A DNA stretch of 64,000 nt. It comes from Nematostella vectensis (lineage: Eukaryota > Cnidaria > Anthozoa > Actiniaria > Edwardsiidae). The stretch lies in NCBI RefSeq assembly GCF_932526225.1, contig NC_064035.1, forward strand, positions 312,501 to 376,500, read 5' to 3'. Of this stretch, positions 38,285-52,435 are shown piece by piece; position 1 is the first letter of the stretch, and each line of letters begins with the position of its first letter. A program made the position numbers and the translations under genes. Below the pieces are notes generated by a model. That model ran no database searches. It had not been told where the DNA came from and was given only the letters and a program-made list of their open reading frames with translations.

Positions 38285-39919
38285 AGTAATTTTCATTACA
38301 ATTCCCTTCAGCAATGCTACGTTAGTCTTCTGTTGCGTGCACTTGTCTACTAAAGCAGCGACCCGGGTTCGATTCCCGCTGATAGCCTTTTTTTTTTTCT
38401 TTATTTTTTTTTTAAATATCGATACTTAATTATACTGTTCTTGGTGTGTCATGACATAAAAAGAAGGTATAGAGACATTTTTATGTACTCTCAGCATCTT
38501 TGATGTGCTCATGCTTTGTTCAGGATCCTGTACTTATTTTATGCACACAAGAACTAACTAGATTCCTTGGATAACTTGATTATGTAGATTCTAACATAGA
38601 GCATAGCGCTCGATAGATTGATATACCTTTTTTTCCGAGTATACTGTTTTATTTTTCCTAATGTTACTTTTTGGAATTTACATTCGGAAAAAAAATTATC
38701 GATTATAACCTTTTGGAGGTTTCACTCGTAAAACAAATTCCCGAATGTAACCTTGAAGCTTTTCCCGAATGTAACCTCCAGTCCGATTGTGACTTTGCTT
38801 AGGATAGTTTACGATACCAATAGTATTAAAAGTGATTTTCATTACAATTCCCTTCAGCAATGCCACGTTAGTCTTTTGTTGCGTGCACTTGACTACTAAA
38901 GCAGCGACCCGGGTTCGATTCCCGCTGATAGCCTATTTTATTTATTTTTTTTTTTAAATATCGATACTTAATTATACTGTTCTTGGTGTGTCATGACATA
39001 AAAAGAAGGTATAGGGACATTTTTATGTACTCTCAGCATCTTTGATGTGCTCATGCTTTGTTCAGGATCCTGTACATATTTTATGCACACAAGAACTAAC
39101 TAGATTCCTTGGATAACTTGATTAAGTAGATTCTAACATAGAGCATAGCGCTCGATAGATTGATATACCTTTTTTTCCGAGTATACTGTTTTATTTTTCC
39201 TAATGTTACTTTTTGGAATTTACATTCGGAAAAAAAATTATCGATTGTAACCTTTTGGAGGTTACACTCGTAAAACAAATTCCCGAATGTAACCCTGAAG
39301 CTTTTCCCGAATGTAACCTCCAGTCCGATGGTGACTTTGCTTGGGATAGTTTACGATACCAATAGTATTAAAAGTAATTTTCATTACAATTCCCTTCAGC
39401 AATGCCACGTTAGTCTTTCGTTGCGGGCACTTGACTACTAACGCAGCTACCCGGGTTCGATTCCCGCTGATAGCCTATTTTTTTTTCTTTATTTTTTTTT
39501 TAAATATCGATACTTAATTATACTGTTCTTGGTGTGTCATGACATAAAAAAAAAGGTATAGGGACATTTTTATGTACTCTCAGCATCTTTGATGTGCTCA
39601 TGCTTTGTTCAGGATCCTGTACATATTTTATGCACACAGGAACTAACTAGATTCCTTGGATAACTTGATTAAGTAGATTCTAACATAGAGCATAGCGCTC
39701 GATAGATTGATATACCTTTTTTTCCGAGTATACTGTTTTATTTTTCCTAATGTTACTTTTTGGAATTTACATTCGGAAAAAAAATTATCGATTGTAACCT
39801 TTTGGAGGTTACACTCGTAAAACAAATTCCCGAATGTAACCCTGAAGCTTTTCCCGAATGTAACCTCCAGTCCGATGGTGACTTTGCTTGGGATAGTTTA
39901 CGATACCAATAGTATTAAA
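38285..39919 (+). repeat. Second copy of the 33379-35013 block
   Basis: Monomers 71-73. They share the ATTATGTAG, GGTTTCACTC, TTTTATTTATTT and ACACAGGAAC variants with monomers 62-64. Confidence 0.75.
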
Positions 39920-40458
39920 AGTAATTTTCATTACAATTCCCTTCAGCAATGCCACGTTAGTCTTTCGTTGCGGGCACTTGACTACTAACGCAGCGACCCG
40001 GGTTCGATTCCCGCTGATAGAATTTTTTTTTTTTTTTTTTTAAATATCGATACTTAATTATACTGTTCTTGGTGTGTCATGACATAAAAAGAAGGTATAG
40101 GGACATTTTTATGTACTCTCAGCATCTTTGATGTGCTCATGCTTTGTTCAGGATCCTGTACATATTTTATGCACACAAGAACTAACTAGATTCCTTGGAT
40201 AACTTGATTAAGTAGATTCTAACATAGAGCATAGCGTTCGATAGATAGATATACCTTTTCTTCCGAGTATACTGTTTTATTTTTCCTAATGTTACTTTTT
40301 GGAATTTACATTCGGAAAAAAAATTATCGATTGTAACCTTTTGGAGGTTACACTCGTAAAACAAATTCCCGAATGTAACCCTGAAGCTTTTCCCGAATGT
40401 AACCTCCAGTTTGATGGTGACTTTGCTTAGGATAGTTTACGATAGCAATAGTATTAAA
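39920..40458 (+). repeat. Monomer 74 with altered tRNA 3' end
   Basis: After CGCTGATAG the sequence goes directly to AA and a run of 19 T (40023-40041). The usual CCTATTTTTTTTC is missing, so the last bases of the tRNA-like module are lost. The monomer is 539 bp. The T run would still act as a terminator. Confidence 0.75.
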
Positions 40459-43400
40459 AGTAATTTTCATTACAATTCCCTTCAGCAATGCCACGTCAGT
40501 CTTTCGTTGCGGGCACTTGACTACTAACGCAGCGACCCGGGTTCGATTCCCGCTGATAGCCTTTTTTTTTTCTTTCTTTTTTTTTTTAAATATCGATACT
40601 TAATTATACTGTTCTTGGTGTGTCATGACATAAAAAGAAGGTATAGGGACATTTTTATGTACTCTCAGCATCTTTGATGTGCTCATGCTTTGTTCAGGAT
40701 CCTGTACATATTCTATGCACACAAGAACTAACTAGATTCCTTGGATAACTTGATTAAGTAGATTCTAACATAGAGCATAGCGCTCGATAGATTGATATAC
40801 CTTTTTTTCCGAGTATACTGTTTTATTTTTCCTAATGTTACTTTTTGGAATTTACATTCGGAAAAAAAATTATCGATTGTAACCTTTTGGAGGTTACACT
40901 CGTAAAAAAAATTCCCGAATGTAACCCTGAAGCTTTTCCCGAATGTAACCTCCAGTCCGATGGTGACTTTGCTTAGGATAGTTTACGATACCAATAGTAT
41001 TAAAAGTAATTTTCATTACAATTCCCTTCAGCAATGCCACGTTAGTCTTTCGTTGCGGGCACTTGACTACTAACGCACCGACCAGGGTTCGATTCCCGCT
41101 TATAGCCTATTTTTTTTTCTTTTTTTTTTTTTAAATATCGATACTTAATTATACTGTTCTTGGTGTGTCATGACATAAAAAGAAGGTATAGGGACATTTT
41201 TATGTACTCTCAGCATCTTTGATGTGCTCATGCTTTGTTCAGGATCCTGTACATATTTTATGCACACAAGAACTAACTAGATTCCTTGGATAACTTGATT
41301 AAGTAGATTCTAACATAGAGCATAGCGCTCGATAGATTGATATACCTTTTTTTCCGAGTATACTGTTTTATTTTTCCTAATGTTACTTTTTGGAATTTAC
41401 ATTCGGAAAAAAAAATTATCGATTGTAACCTTTTGGAGGTTACACTCGTAAAACAAATTCCCGAATGTAACCCTGAAGCTTTTCCCGAATGTAACCTCCA
41501 GTCCGATGGTGACTTTGCTTAGGATAGTTTACGATACCAATAGTATTAAAAGTAATTTTCATTACAATTCCCTTCAGCAATGCTACGTTAGTCTTTCGTT
41601 GCGGGCACTTGACTACTAACGCAGCGACCCGGGTTCGATTCCCGCTGATAGCCTATTTTTGTTTTCTTCATTTTTTTTTTTAAATATCGATACTTAATTA
41701 TACTGTTCTTGGTGTGTCATGACATAAAAATAAGGTATAGGGACAATTTTATGTACTCTCAGCATCTTTGATGTGCTCATGCTTTGTTCAGGATCCTGTA
41801 CATATTTTATGCACACAAGAACTAACTAGATTCCTTGGATAACTTGACTAAGTAGATTCTAACATAGAGCATAGCGTTCGATAGATAGATATACCTTTTC
41901 TTCCGAGTATACTGTTTTATTTTTCCTAATGTTACTTTTTGGAATTTACATTCGGAAAAAAAATTATCGATTATAGACTTTTGGAGGTTACACTCGTAAA
42001 ACAAATTCCCGAATGTAACCCTGAAGCTTTTCCCGAATGTAACCTCCAGTCCGATGGTGACTTTGCTTAGGATAGTTTACGATACCAATAGTATTAAAAG
42101 TAATTTTCATTACAATTCCCTTCAGCAATGCCACGTCAGTCTTTCGTTGCGGGCACTTGACTACTAACGCAGCGACCCGGGTTCGATTCCCGCTGATAGC
42201 CTTTTTTTTTTTTTCATTTTTTTTTTAAATATCGATACTTAATTATACTGTTCTTGGTGTGTCATGACATAAAAAGAAGGTATAGGGAAATTTTTATGTA
42301 CTCTCAGCATCTTTGATGTGCTCATGCTTTGTTCAGGATCCTGTATATATTCTATGCACACAAGAACTAACTAGATTCCTTGGATAACTTGATTAAGTAG
42401 ATTCTAACATAGAGCATAGCGCTCGATAGATTGATATACCTTTTTTTCCGAGTATACTGTTTTATTTTTCCTAATGTTACTTTTTGGAATTTACATTCGG
42501 AAAAAAAATTATCGATTGTAACCTTTTGGAGGTTACACTCGTAAAACAAATTCCCGAATGTAACCCTGAAGCTTTTCCCGAATGTAACCTCCAGTCCGAT
42601 GGTGACTTTGCTTGGGATAGTTTACGATACCAATAGTATTAAAAGTAATTTTCATTACAATTCCCTTCAGCAATGCCACGTTAGTCTTTCGTTGCGGGCA
42701 CTTGACTACTAACGCAGCGACCCGGGTTCGATTCCCGCTGATAGCCTATTTTTTTTTTTTTATTTTTTTAAATATCGATACTTAATTATACTGTTCTCGG
42801 TGTGTCATGACATAAAAAAAAGGTATAGGGACATTTTTATGTACTCTCAGCATCTTTGATGTGCTCATGCTTTGTTCAGGATCCTGTACATATTTTATGC
42901 ACACAAGAACTAACTAGATTCCTTGGATAACTTGATTAAGTAGATTCTAACATAGAGCATAGCGCTCGATAGATTGATATACCTTTTTTTCCGAGTATAC
43001 TGTTTTATTTTTCCTAATGTTACTTTTAGGAATTTACATTCGGAAAAAAAATTATCGATTATAACCTTTTGGAGGTTACACTCGTAAAACAAATTCCCGA
43101 ATGTAACCCTGAAGCTTTTCCCGAATGTAACCCCCAGTCCGATGGTGACTTTGCTTAGGATAGTTTACGATACCAATAGTATTAAAAGTAATTTTCATTA
43201 CAATTCCCTTCAGCAATGCTACGTTAGTCTTTCGTTGCGGGCACTTGACTACTAACGCAGCGACCCGGGTTCGATTCCCGCTGATAGCCTATTTTTGTTT
43301 TCTTCATTTTTTTTTTTTAAAATATCGATACTTAATTATACTGTTCTTGGTGTGTCATGACATAAAAATAAGGTATAGGGACATTTTTATGTACTCTCAG

Positions 43401-46400
43401 CATCTTTGATGTGCTCATGCTTTGTTCAGGATCCTGTACATATTCTATGCACACAAGAACTAACTAGATTCCTTGGATAACTTGATTAAGTAGATTCTAA
43501 CATAGAGCATAGCGCTCGATAGATTGATATACCTTTTTTTCCGAGTATACTGTTTTATTTTTCCTGATGTTACTTTTTGGAATTTACATTCGGAAAAAAA
43601 AAATTATCGATTGTAACCTTTTGGAGGTTACACTCGTAAAACAAATTCCCGAATGTAACCCTGAAGCTTTTCCCGAATGTAACCTCCAGTGCGATGGTGA
43701 CTTTGCTTGGGATAGTTTACGATACCAATAGTATTAAAAGTAATTTTCATTACAATTCCCTTCAGCAATGCCACGATAGTCTTTTGTTGCGGGCACTTGA
43801 CTACTAACGCAGCCACCCGGGTTCGATTCCCGCTGATAGCCTATTTTTTTTTCTTTATTTTTTTTTTTTAAATATCGATACTTAATTATACTGTTCTTGG
43901 TGTGTCATGACATAAAAAAAAGGTATAGGGACATTTTTATGTACTCTCAGCATCTTTGATGTGCTCATGCTTTGTTCAGGATCCTGTACATATTTTATGC
44001 ACACAAGAACTAACTAGATTCCTTGGATAACTTGATTAAGTAGATTCTAGCATAGAGCATAGCGCTCGATAGATTGATATAGCTTTTTTTCCGAGTATAC
44101 TGTTTTATTTTTCCTAATGTTACTTTTTGGAATTTACATTCGGAAAAAAAATTATCGATTATAACCTTTTGGAGGTTACACTCGTAAAACAAATTCCCGA
44201 ATGTAACCCTGAAGCTTTTCCCGAATGTAACCTCCAGTCCGATGGTGACTTTGCTTGGGATAGTTTACGATACCAATAGTATTAAAAGTGATTTTCATTA
44301 CAATTCTCTTCAGCAATGCCACGTTAGTCTTTCGTTGCGTGCACTTAACTACTAACGCAGCGACCCGGGTTCGATTCCCGCTGATAGCCTATTTTTTTTC
44401 TTTTTTTTTTTTTAAATATCGATACTTAATTATACTGTTCTTGGTGTGTCATGACATAAAAAGAAGGTATAGGGACATTTTTATGTACTCTCAGCATCTT
44501 TGATGTGCTCATGCTTTGTTCAGGATCCTGTACATATTTTATGCACACAAGAACTAACTAGATTCCTTGGATAACTTGATTAAGTAGATTCTAACATAGA
44601 GCATAGCGCTCGATAGATTGATATACCTTTTTTTCCGAGTATACTGTTTTATTTTTCCTAATGTTACTTTTTGGAATCTACATTCGGAAAAAAAAATTAT
44701 CGATTGTAATCTTTTGGAGGTTACACTCGTAAAACAAATTCCCGAATGTAACCCTGAAGCTTTTCCCGAATGTAACCTCCAGTCCGATGGTGACTTTGCT
44801 TGGGATAGTTTACGATACCAATAGTATTAAAAGTAATTTTCATTACAATTCCCTTCAGCAATGCCACGTTAATCTTCCGTTGCGGGCACTTGACTACTAA
44901 CGCAGCGACCCGGGTTCGATTCCCGCTGATAGCCTATTTTTTTTTCTTTATTTTTTTTTTTAAATATCGATACTTAATTATACTGTTCTTGGTGTGTCAT
45001 GACATAAAAAAAAGGTATAGGGACATTTTTATGTACTCTCAGCATCTTTGATGTGCTCATGCTTTGTTCAGGATCCCGTACATATTTTATGCACACAAGA
45101 ACTAACTAGATTCCTTGGATAACTTGATTAAGTAGATTCTAACATAGAGCATAGCGCTCGATAGATTGATATACCTTTTTTTCCGAGTATACTGTTTTAT
45201 TTTTCCTAATGTTACTTTTTGGAATTTACATTCGGAAAAAAAATTATCAATTATAACCTTTTGGAGGTTACACTCGTAAAACAAATTCCCGAATGTAACA
45301 CTGAAGCTTTTCCCGAATGTAACCTCCAGTCCGATGGTGACTTTGCTTAGGATAGTTTACGATACCAATAGTATTAAAAGTGATTTTCATTACAATTCTC
45401 TTCAGCAATACCACGTTAGTCTTTCGTTGCGTGCACTTAACTACTAACGCAGCTACCCGGGTTCGATTCCCGCTGATAGCCTATTTTTTTTCTTTTTTTT
45501 TTTTAAATATCGATACTTAATTATACTGTTCTTGGTGTGTCATGACATAAAAATAAGGTATAGGGACATTTTTATGTACTCTCAGCATCTTTGATGTGCT
45601 CATGCTATGTTCAGGATCCTGTACATATTTTATGCACACAAGAACTAACTAGATTCCTTGGATAACTTGATTAAGTAGATTCTAACATAGAGCATAGCGC
45701 TCGATAGATTGATATACCTTTTTTTCCGAGTATACTGTTTTATTTTTCCTAATGTTACTTTTTGGAATTTACATTCGGAAAAAAAATTATCGATTGTAAC
45801 CTTTTGGAGGTTACACTCGTAAAACAAATTCCCGAATGTAACCCTGAAGCTTTTCCCGAATGTAACCTCCAGTCCGATGGTGACTTTGCTTAGGATAGTT
45901 TACGATACCAATAGTATTAAAAGTAATTTTCATTACAATCCCCTTCAGCAATGCCACGTTAGTCTTTCGTTGCGGGCACTTGACTACTAACGCAGCCACC
46001 CGGGTTCGATTCCCGCTGATAGCCTTTTTTTTTCTTTATTTTTTTTTTAAATATCGATACTTAATTATACTGTTCTTGGTGTGTCATGACATAAAAAAAA
46101 GGTATAGGGACATTTTTATGTACTCTCAGCATCTTTGATGTGCTCATGCTTTGTTCAGGATCCTGTACATATTTTATGCACACAAGAACTAACTAGATTC
46201 CTTGGATAACTTGATTAAGTAGATTCTAACATAGAGCATAGCGCTCGATAGATTGATATACCTTTTTTTCCGAGTATACTGTTTTATTTTTCCTAATGTT
46301 ACTTTTTGGAATTTACATTCGGAAAAAAAATTATCGATTATAACCTTTTGGAGGTTAGACTTGTAAAACAAATTCCCGAATGTAACCCTGAAGCTTTTCC

Positions 46401-46465
46401 CGAATGTAACCTCCAGTCCGATGGTGACTTTGCTTGGGATAGTTTACGATACCAATAGTATTAAA

Positions 46466-47007
46466 AGTAATTTTCATTACAATTCCCTTCAGCAATGCCA
46501 CGTTAGTCTTTCGTTGCGGGCACTTGACTACTAACGCAGCGACCCGGGTTCGATTCACAATGATAGCCTATTTTTTTTTTTTTTTTTTTTTAAATATCGA
46601 TACTTAATTATACTGTTCTTGGTGTGTCATGACATAAAAAAAAGGTATAGGGACATTTTTATGTACTCTCAGCATCTTTGATGTGCTCATGCATTGTTCA
46701 GGATCCTGTACATATTTTATGCACACAAGAACTAACTAGATTCCTTGGATAACTTGATTAAGTAGATTCTAACATAGAGCATAGCGCTCGATAGATTGAT
46801 ATACCTTTTTTTCCGAGTATACTGTTTTATTTTTCCTAATGTTACTTTTAGGAATTTACATTCGGAAAAAAATTATCGATTATAACCTTTTGGAGGTTAC
46901 ACTCGTAAAACAAATTCCCGAATGTAACCCTGAAGCTTTTCCCGAATGTAACCTCCAGTCCGATGGTGACTTTGCTTAGGATAGTTTAAGATACCAATAG
47001 TATTAAA
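46466..47007 (+). repeat. Monomer 86, following a broken T stem in monomer 86's tRNA-like module
   Basis: The tRNA-like module of this monomer reads GGTTCGATTCACAATGATAGCC (split as GGTTCGATTCA then CAATGATAGCC) at about 46547-46568. The change CCCGC to CACAA destroys the 3' side of the T stem and the last base of the B box, while the T-run terminator remains. It is a clear example of a single decayed copy between intact ones. Confidence 0.7.
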
Positions 47008-47556
47008 AGTAATTTTCATTACAATTCCCTTCAGCAATGCTACGTTAGTCTTTCGTTGCGGGCACTTGACTACTAACGCAGCGACCCGGGTTCGATTCCC
47101 GCTGATAGCCTATTTTTGTTTTCTTCATTTTTTTTTTTAAATATCGATACTTAATTATACTGTTCTTGGTGTGTCATGACATAAAAATAAGGTATAGGGA
47201 CATTTTTATGTACTCTCAGCATCTTTGATGTGCTCATGCTTTGTTCAGGATCCTGTACATATTCTATGCACACAAGAACTAACTAGATTCCTTGGATAAC
47301 TTGATTAAGTAGATTCTAACATAGAGCATAGCGCTCGATAGATTGATATACCTTTTTTTCCGAGTATACTGTTTTATTTTTCCTAATGTTACTTTTTGGA
47401 ATTTACATTCGGAAAAAAAAATTATCGATTGTAACCTTTTGGAGGTTACACTCGTAAAACAAATTCCCGAATGTAACCCTGAAGCTTTTCCCGAATGTAA
47501 CCTCCAGTGCGATGGTGACTTTGCTTGGGATAGTTTACGATACCAATAGTATTTAA

Positions 47557-49187
47557 AGTAATTTTCATTACAATTCCCTTCAGCAATGCCACGTTAGTCT
47601 TTCGTTGCGGGCACTTGACTACTAACGCAGCGACCCGGGTTCGATTCCCGCTGATAGCCTATTTTTTTTTCTTTATTTTTTTTTTTAAATATCGATACTT
47701 AATTATACTGTTCTTGGTGTGTCATGACATAAAAAAAAGGTATAGGGACATTTTTATGTACTCTCAGCATCTTTGATGTGCTCATGCTTTGTTCAGGATC
47801 CTGTACATATTTTATGCACACAAGAACTAACTAGATTCCTTGGATAACTTGATTAAGTAGATTCTAACATAGAGCATAGCGCTCGATAGATTGATATACC
47901 TTTTTTTCCGAGTATACTGTTTTATTTTTCCTAATGTTACTTTTTGGAATTTACATTCGGAAAAAAAATTATCGATTATAACCTTTTGGAGGTTACACTA
48001 GTAAAACAAATTCCCGAATGTAACCCTGAAGCTTTTCCCGAATGTAACCTCCAGTCCGATGGTGACTTTGCTTAGGATAGTTTACGATACCAATAGTATT
48101 AAAAGTGATTTTCATTACAATTCTCTTCAGCAATGCCACGTTAGTCTTTCGTTGCGTGCACTTAACTACTAACGCAGCGACCCGGGTTCGATTCCCGCTG
48201 ATAGCCTATTTTTTTTTTTTTTTTTAAATATCGATACTTAATTATACTGTTCTTGGTGTGTCATGACATAAAAAGAAGGTATAGGGACATTTTTATGTAC
48301 TCTCAGCATCTTTGATGTGCTCATGCTTTGTTCAGGATCCTGTACATATTTTATGCACACAAGAACTAACTAGATTCCTTGGATAACTTGATTAAGTAGA
48401 TTCTAACATAGAGCATAGCGCTCGATAGATTGATATACCTTTTTTTCCGAGTATACTGTTTTATTTTTCCTAATGTTACTTTTTGGAATTTACATTCGGA
48501 AAAAAAATTATCGATTGTAACCTTTTGGAGGTTACACTCGTAAAACAAATTCCCGAATGTAACCCTGAAGCTTTTCCCGAATGTATCCTCCAGTCCGATG
48601 GTGACTTTGCTTGGGATAGTTTACGATACCAATAGTATTAAAAGTAATTTTCATTACAATTCCATTCAGCAATGCCACGTTAGTCTTTCGTTGCGGGCAC
48701 TTGACTACTAACGCAGCCACCCGGGTTCGATTCCCGCTGATAGCCTTTTTTTTTCTTTATTTTTTTTTTAAATATCGATACTTAATTATACTGTTCTTGG
48801 TGTGTCATGACATAAAAAGAAGGTATAGGGACATTTTTATGTACTCTCAGCATCTTTGATGTGCTCATGCTTTGTTCAGGATCCTGTACATATTTTATGC
48901 ACACAAGAACTAACTAGATTCCTTGGATAACTTGATTAAGTAGATTCTAACATAGAGCATAGCGCTCGATAGATTGATATACCTTTTTTTCCGAGTATAC
49001 TGTTTTATTTTTCCTAATGTTACTTTTTGGAATTTACATTCGGAAAAAAAAATTATCGATTATAACCTTTTGGAGGTTACACTCGTAAAACAAATTCCCG
49101 AATGTAACCCTGAAGCTTTTCCCGAATGTAACCTCCAGTCCGATGGTGACTTTGCTTAGGATAGTTTACGATACCAATAGTATTAAA
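47557..49187 (+). repeat. Three-monomer group, copy 1 of 3, domain B
   Basis: Monomers 88-90: the boundary TAGTATTTAAAG, then AGTGATTTTC with ATTCTCTTC and GCGTGCACTTAACT, then ATTCCATTCAG with GCAGCCACCC. The trio recurs at 50807-52435 and 56813-58446. Confidence 0.75.
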
Positions 49188-49735
49188 AGTAATTTTCATT
49201 ACAATCCCCTTCAGCAATGCCACGTTAGTCTTTCGTTGCGGGCACTTGACTACTAACGCAGCCACCCGGGTTCGATTCCCGCTGATATCCTATTTTTTTT
49301 CTTTATTTATTTTTTTTTAAATATCGATACTTAATTATACTGTTCTTGGTGTGTCATGACATAAAAAAAAGGTATAGGGACATTTTTATGTACTCTCAGC
49401 ATCTTTGATGTGCTCATGCTTTGTTCAGGATCCTGTACATATTTTATGCACACAAGAACTAACTAGATTCCTTGGATAACTTGATTAAGTAGATTCTAAC
49501 ATAGAGCATAGCGCTCGATAGATTGATATACCTTTTTTTCCGAGTATACTGTTTTATTTTTCCTAATGTTACTTTTAGGAATTTACATTCGGAAAAAAAA
49601 TTATCGATTATAACCTTTTGGAGGTTACACTCGTAAAACAAATTCCCAAATGTAACCCTGAAGCTTTTCCCGAATGTAACCTCCAGTCCGATGGTGACTT
49701 TGCTTAGGATAGTTTACGATACCAATAGTATTAAA

Positions 49736-50259
49736 AGTAATTTTCATTACAATTCCCTTCAGCAATGCTACGTTAGTCTTTCGTTGCGGGCACTTGACTA
49801 CTAACGCAGCGACCCGGGTTCGATTCCCGCTGATAGCCTATTTTTGTTTTCTTCATTTTTTTTTTAAATATCGATACTTAATTATACTGTTCTCGGTGTG
49901 TCATGTCATAAAAATAAGGTATAGGGACATTTTTATGTACTCTCAGCATCTTTGATGTGCTCATGCTTTGTTCAGGATCCTGTACATATTCTATGCACAC
50001 AAGAACTAACTAGATTCCTTGGATAACTTGATTAAGTAGATTCTAACATAGAGCATAGCGCTCGATAGATTGATATACCTTTTTTTCCGAGTATACTGTT
50101 TTATTTTTCCTAATGTTACTTTTTGGAATTTACATTCGGAAAAAAAAATTATCGATTGTAACCTTTTGGAGGTTACACTCGTAAAACAAATTCCCGAATG
50201 TAACCTCCAGTGCGATGGTGACTTTGCTTGGGATAGTTTACGATACCAATAGTATTAAA
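49736..50259 (+). repeat. 524-bp monomer with a 24-bp deletion
   Basis: Only one CCCGAATGTAACC (50193-50205) is present where other monomers have two 24 bp apart. One motif copy and the HindIII-containing spacer are gone. The deletion length equals the motif spacing, which fits slippage or recombination between the two direct repeats. Confidence 0.9.
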
Positions 50260-50806
50260 AGTAATTTTCATTACAATTCCCTTCAGCAATGCCACGTTAG
50301 TCTTTCGTTGCGGGCACTTGACTACTAACGCAGCGACCCGGGTTCGATTCCCGCTGATAGCCTATTTTTTTTTCTTTATTTTTTTTTTTGATATCGATAC
50401 TTAATTATACTGTTCTTGGTGTGTCATGACATAAAAATAAGGTATAGGGACATTTTTATGTACTCTCAGCATCTTTGATGTGCTCATGCTTTGTTCAGGA
50501 TCCTGTACATATTCTATGCACACAAGAACTAACTAGATTCCTTGGATAACTTGATTAAGTAGATTCTAACATAGAGCATAGCGCTCGATAGATTTATATA
50601 GCTTTTTTTCCGAGTATACTGTTTTATTTTTCCTAATGTTACTTTTTGGAATTTACATTCGGAAAAAAAAATTATCGATTGTAACCTTTTGGAGGTTACA
50701 CTCGTAAAACAAATTCCCGAATGTAACCCTGAAGCTTTTCCCGAATGTAACCTCCAGTGCGATGGTGACTTTGCTTGGGATAGTTTACGATACCAATAGT
50801 ATTTAA

Positions 50807-52435
50807 AGTAATTTTCATTACAATTCCCTTCAGCAATGCCACGTTAGTCTTTCGTTGCGGGCACTTGACTACTAACGCAGCGACCCGGGTTCGATTCCCG
50901 CTGATAGCCTATTTTTTTTTCTTTATTTTTTTTTTAAATATCGATACTTAATTATACTGTTCTTGGTGTGTCATGACATAAAAAAAAGGTATAGGGACAT
51001 TTTTATGTACTCTCAGCATCTTTGATGTGCTCATGCTTTGTTCAGGATCCTGTACATATTTTATGCACACAAGAACTAACTAGATTCCTTGGATAACTTG
51101 ATTAAGTAGATTCTAACATAGAGCATAGCGCTCGATAGATTGATATACCTTTTTTTCCGAGTATACTGTTTTATTTTTCCTAATGTTACTTTTTGGAATT
51201 TACATTCGGAAAAAAAATTATCGATTATAACCTTTTGGAGGTTACACTCGTAAAACAAATTCCCGAATGTAACCCTGAAGCTTTTCCCGAATGTAACCTC
51301 CAGTCCGATGGTGACTTTGCTTAGGATAGTTTACGATACCAATAGTATTAAAAGTGATTTTCATTACAATTCTCTTCAGCAATGCCACGTTAGTCTTTCG
51401 TTGCGTGCACTTAACTACTAACGCAGCGACCCGGGTTCGATTCCCGCTGATAGCCTATTTTTTTTTTTTTTTTTTTTTAAATATCGATACTTAATTATAC
51501 TGTTCTTGGTGTGTCATGACATAAAAAGAAGGTATAGGGACATTTTTATGTACTCTCAGCATCTTTGATGTGCTCATGCTTTGTTCAGGATCCTGTACAT
51601 ATTTTATGCACACAAGAACTAACTAGATTCCTTGGATAACTTGATTAAGTAGATTCTAACATAGAGCATACCGCTCGATAGATTGATATACCTTTTTTTC
51701 CGAGTATACTGTTTTATTTTTCCTAATGTTACTTTTTGGAATTTACATTCGGAAAAAAAATTATCGATTGTTACCTTTTGGAGGTTACACTCGTAAAACA
51801 AATTCCCGAATGTAACCCTGAAGCTTTTCCCGAATGTATCCTCCAGTCCGATGGTGACTTTGCTTGTGATAGTTTACGATACCAATAGTATTAAAAGTAA
51901 TTTTCATTACAATTCCATTCAGCAATGCCACGTTAGTCTTTCGTTGCGGGCACTTGACTACTAACGCAGCCACCCGGGTTCGATTCCCGCTGATAGCCTT
52001 TTTTTTTCTTTATTTTTAAATATCGATACTTAATTATACTGTTCTTGGTGTGTCATGACATAAAAAGAAGGTATAGGGACATTTTTATGTACTCTCAGCA
52101 TCTTTGATGTGCTCATGCTTTGTTCAGGATCCTGTACATATTTTATGCACACAAGAACTAACTAGATTCCTTGGATAACTTGATTAAGTAGATTCTAACA
52201 TAGAGCATAGCGCTCGATAGATTGATATACCTTTTTTTCCGAGTATACTGTTTTATTTTTCCTAATGTTACTTTTTGGAATTTACATTCGGAAAAAAAAA
52301 TTATCGATTATAACCTTTTGGAGGTTACACTCGTAAAACAAATTCCCGAATGTAACCCTGAAGCTTTTCCCGAATGTAACCTCAAGTGCGATGGTGACTT
52401 TGCTTGGGATAGTTTACGATACCAATAGTATTAAA
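50807..52435 (+). repeat. Three-monomer group, copy 2 of 3, domain B
   Basis: Monomers 94-96. The second monomer has a T run of 21 (51458-51478) and a GCATACCGCTC change near 51666 that is shared with monomer 106, so copies 2 and 3 are the closest pair. Confidence 0.75.
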
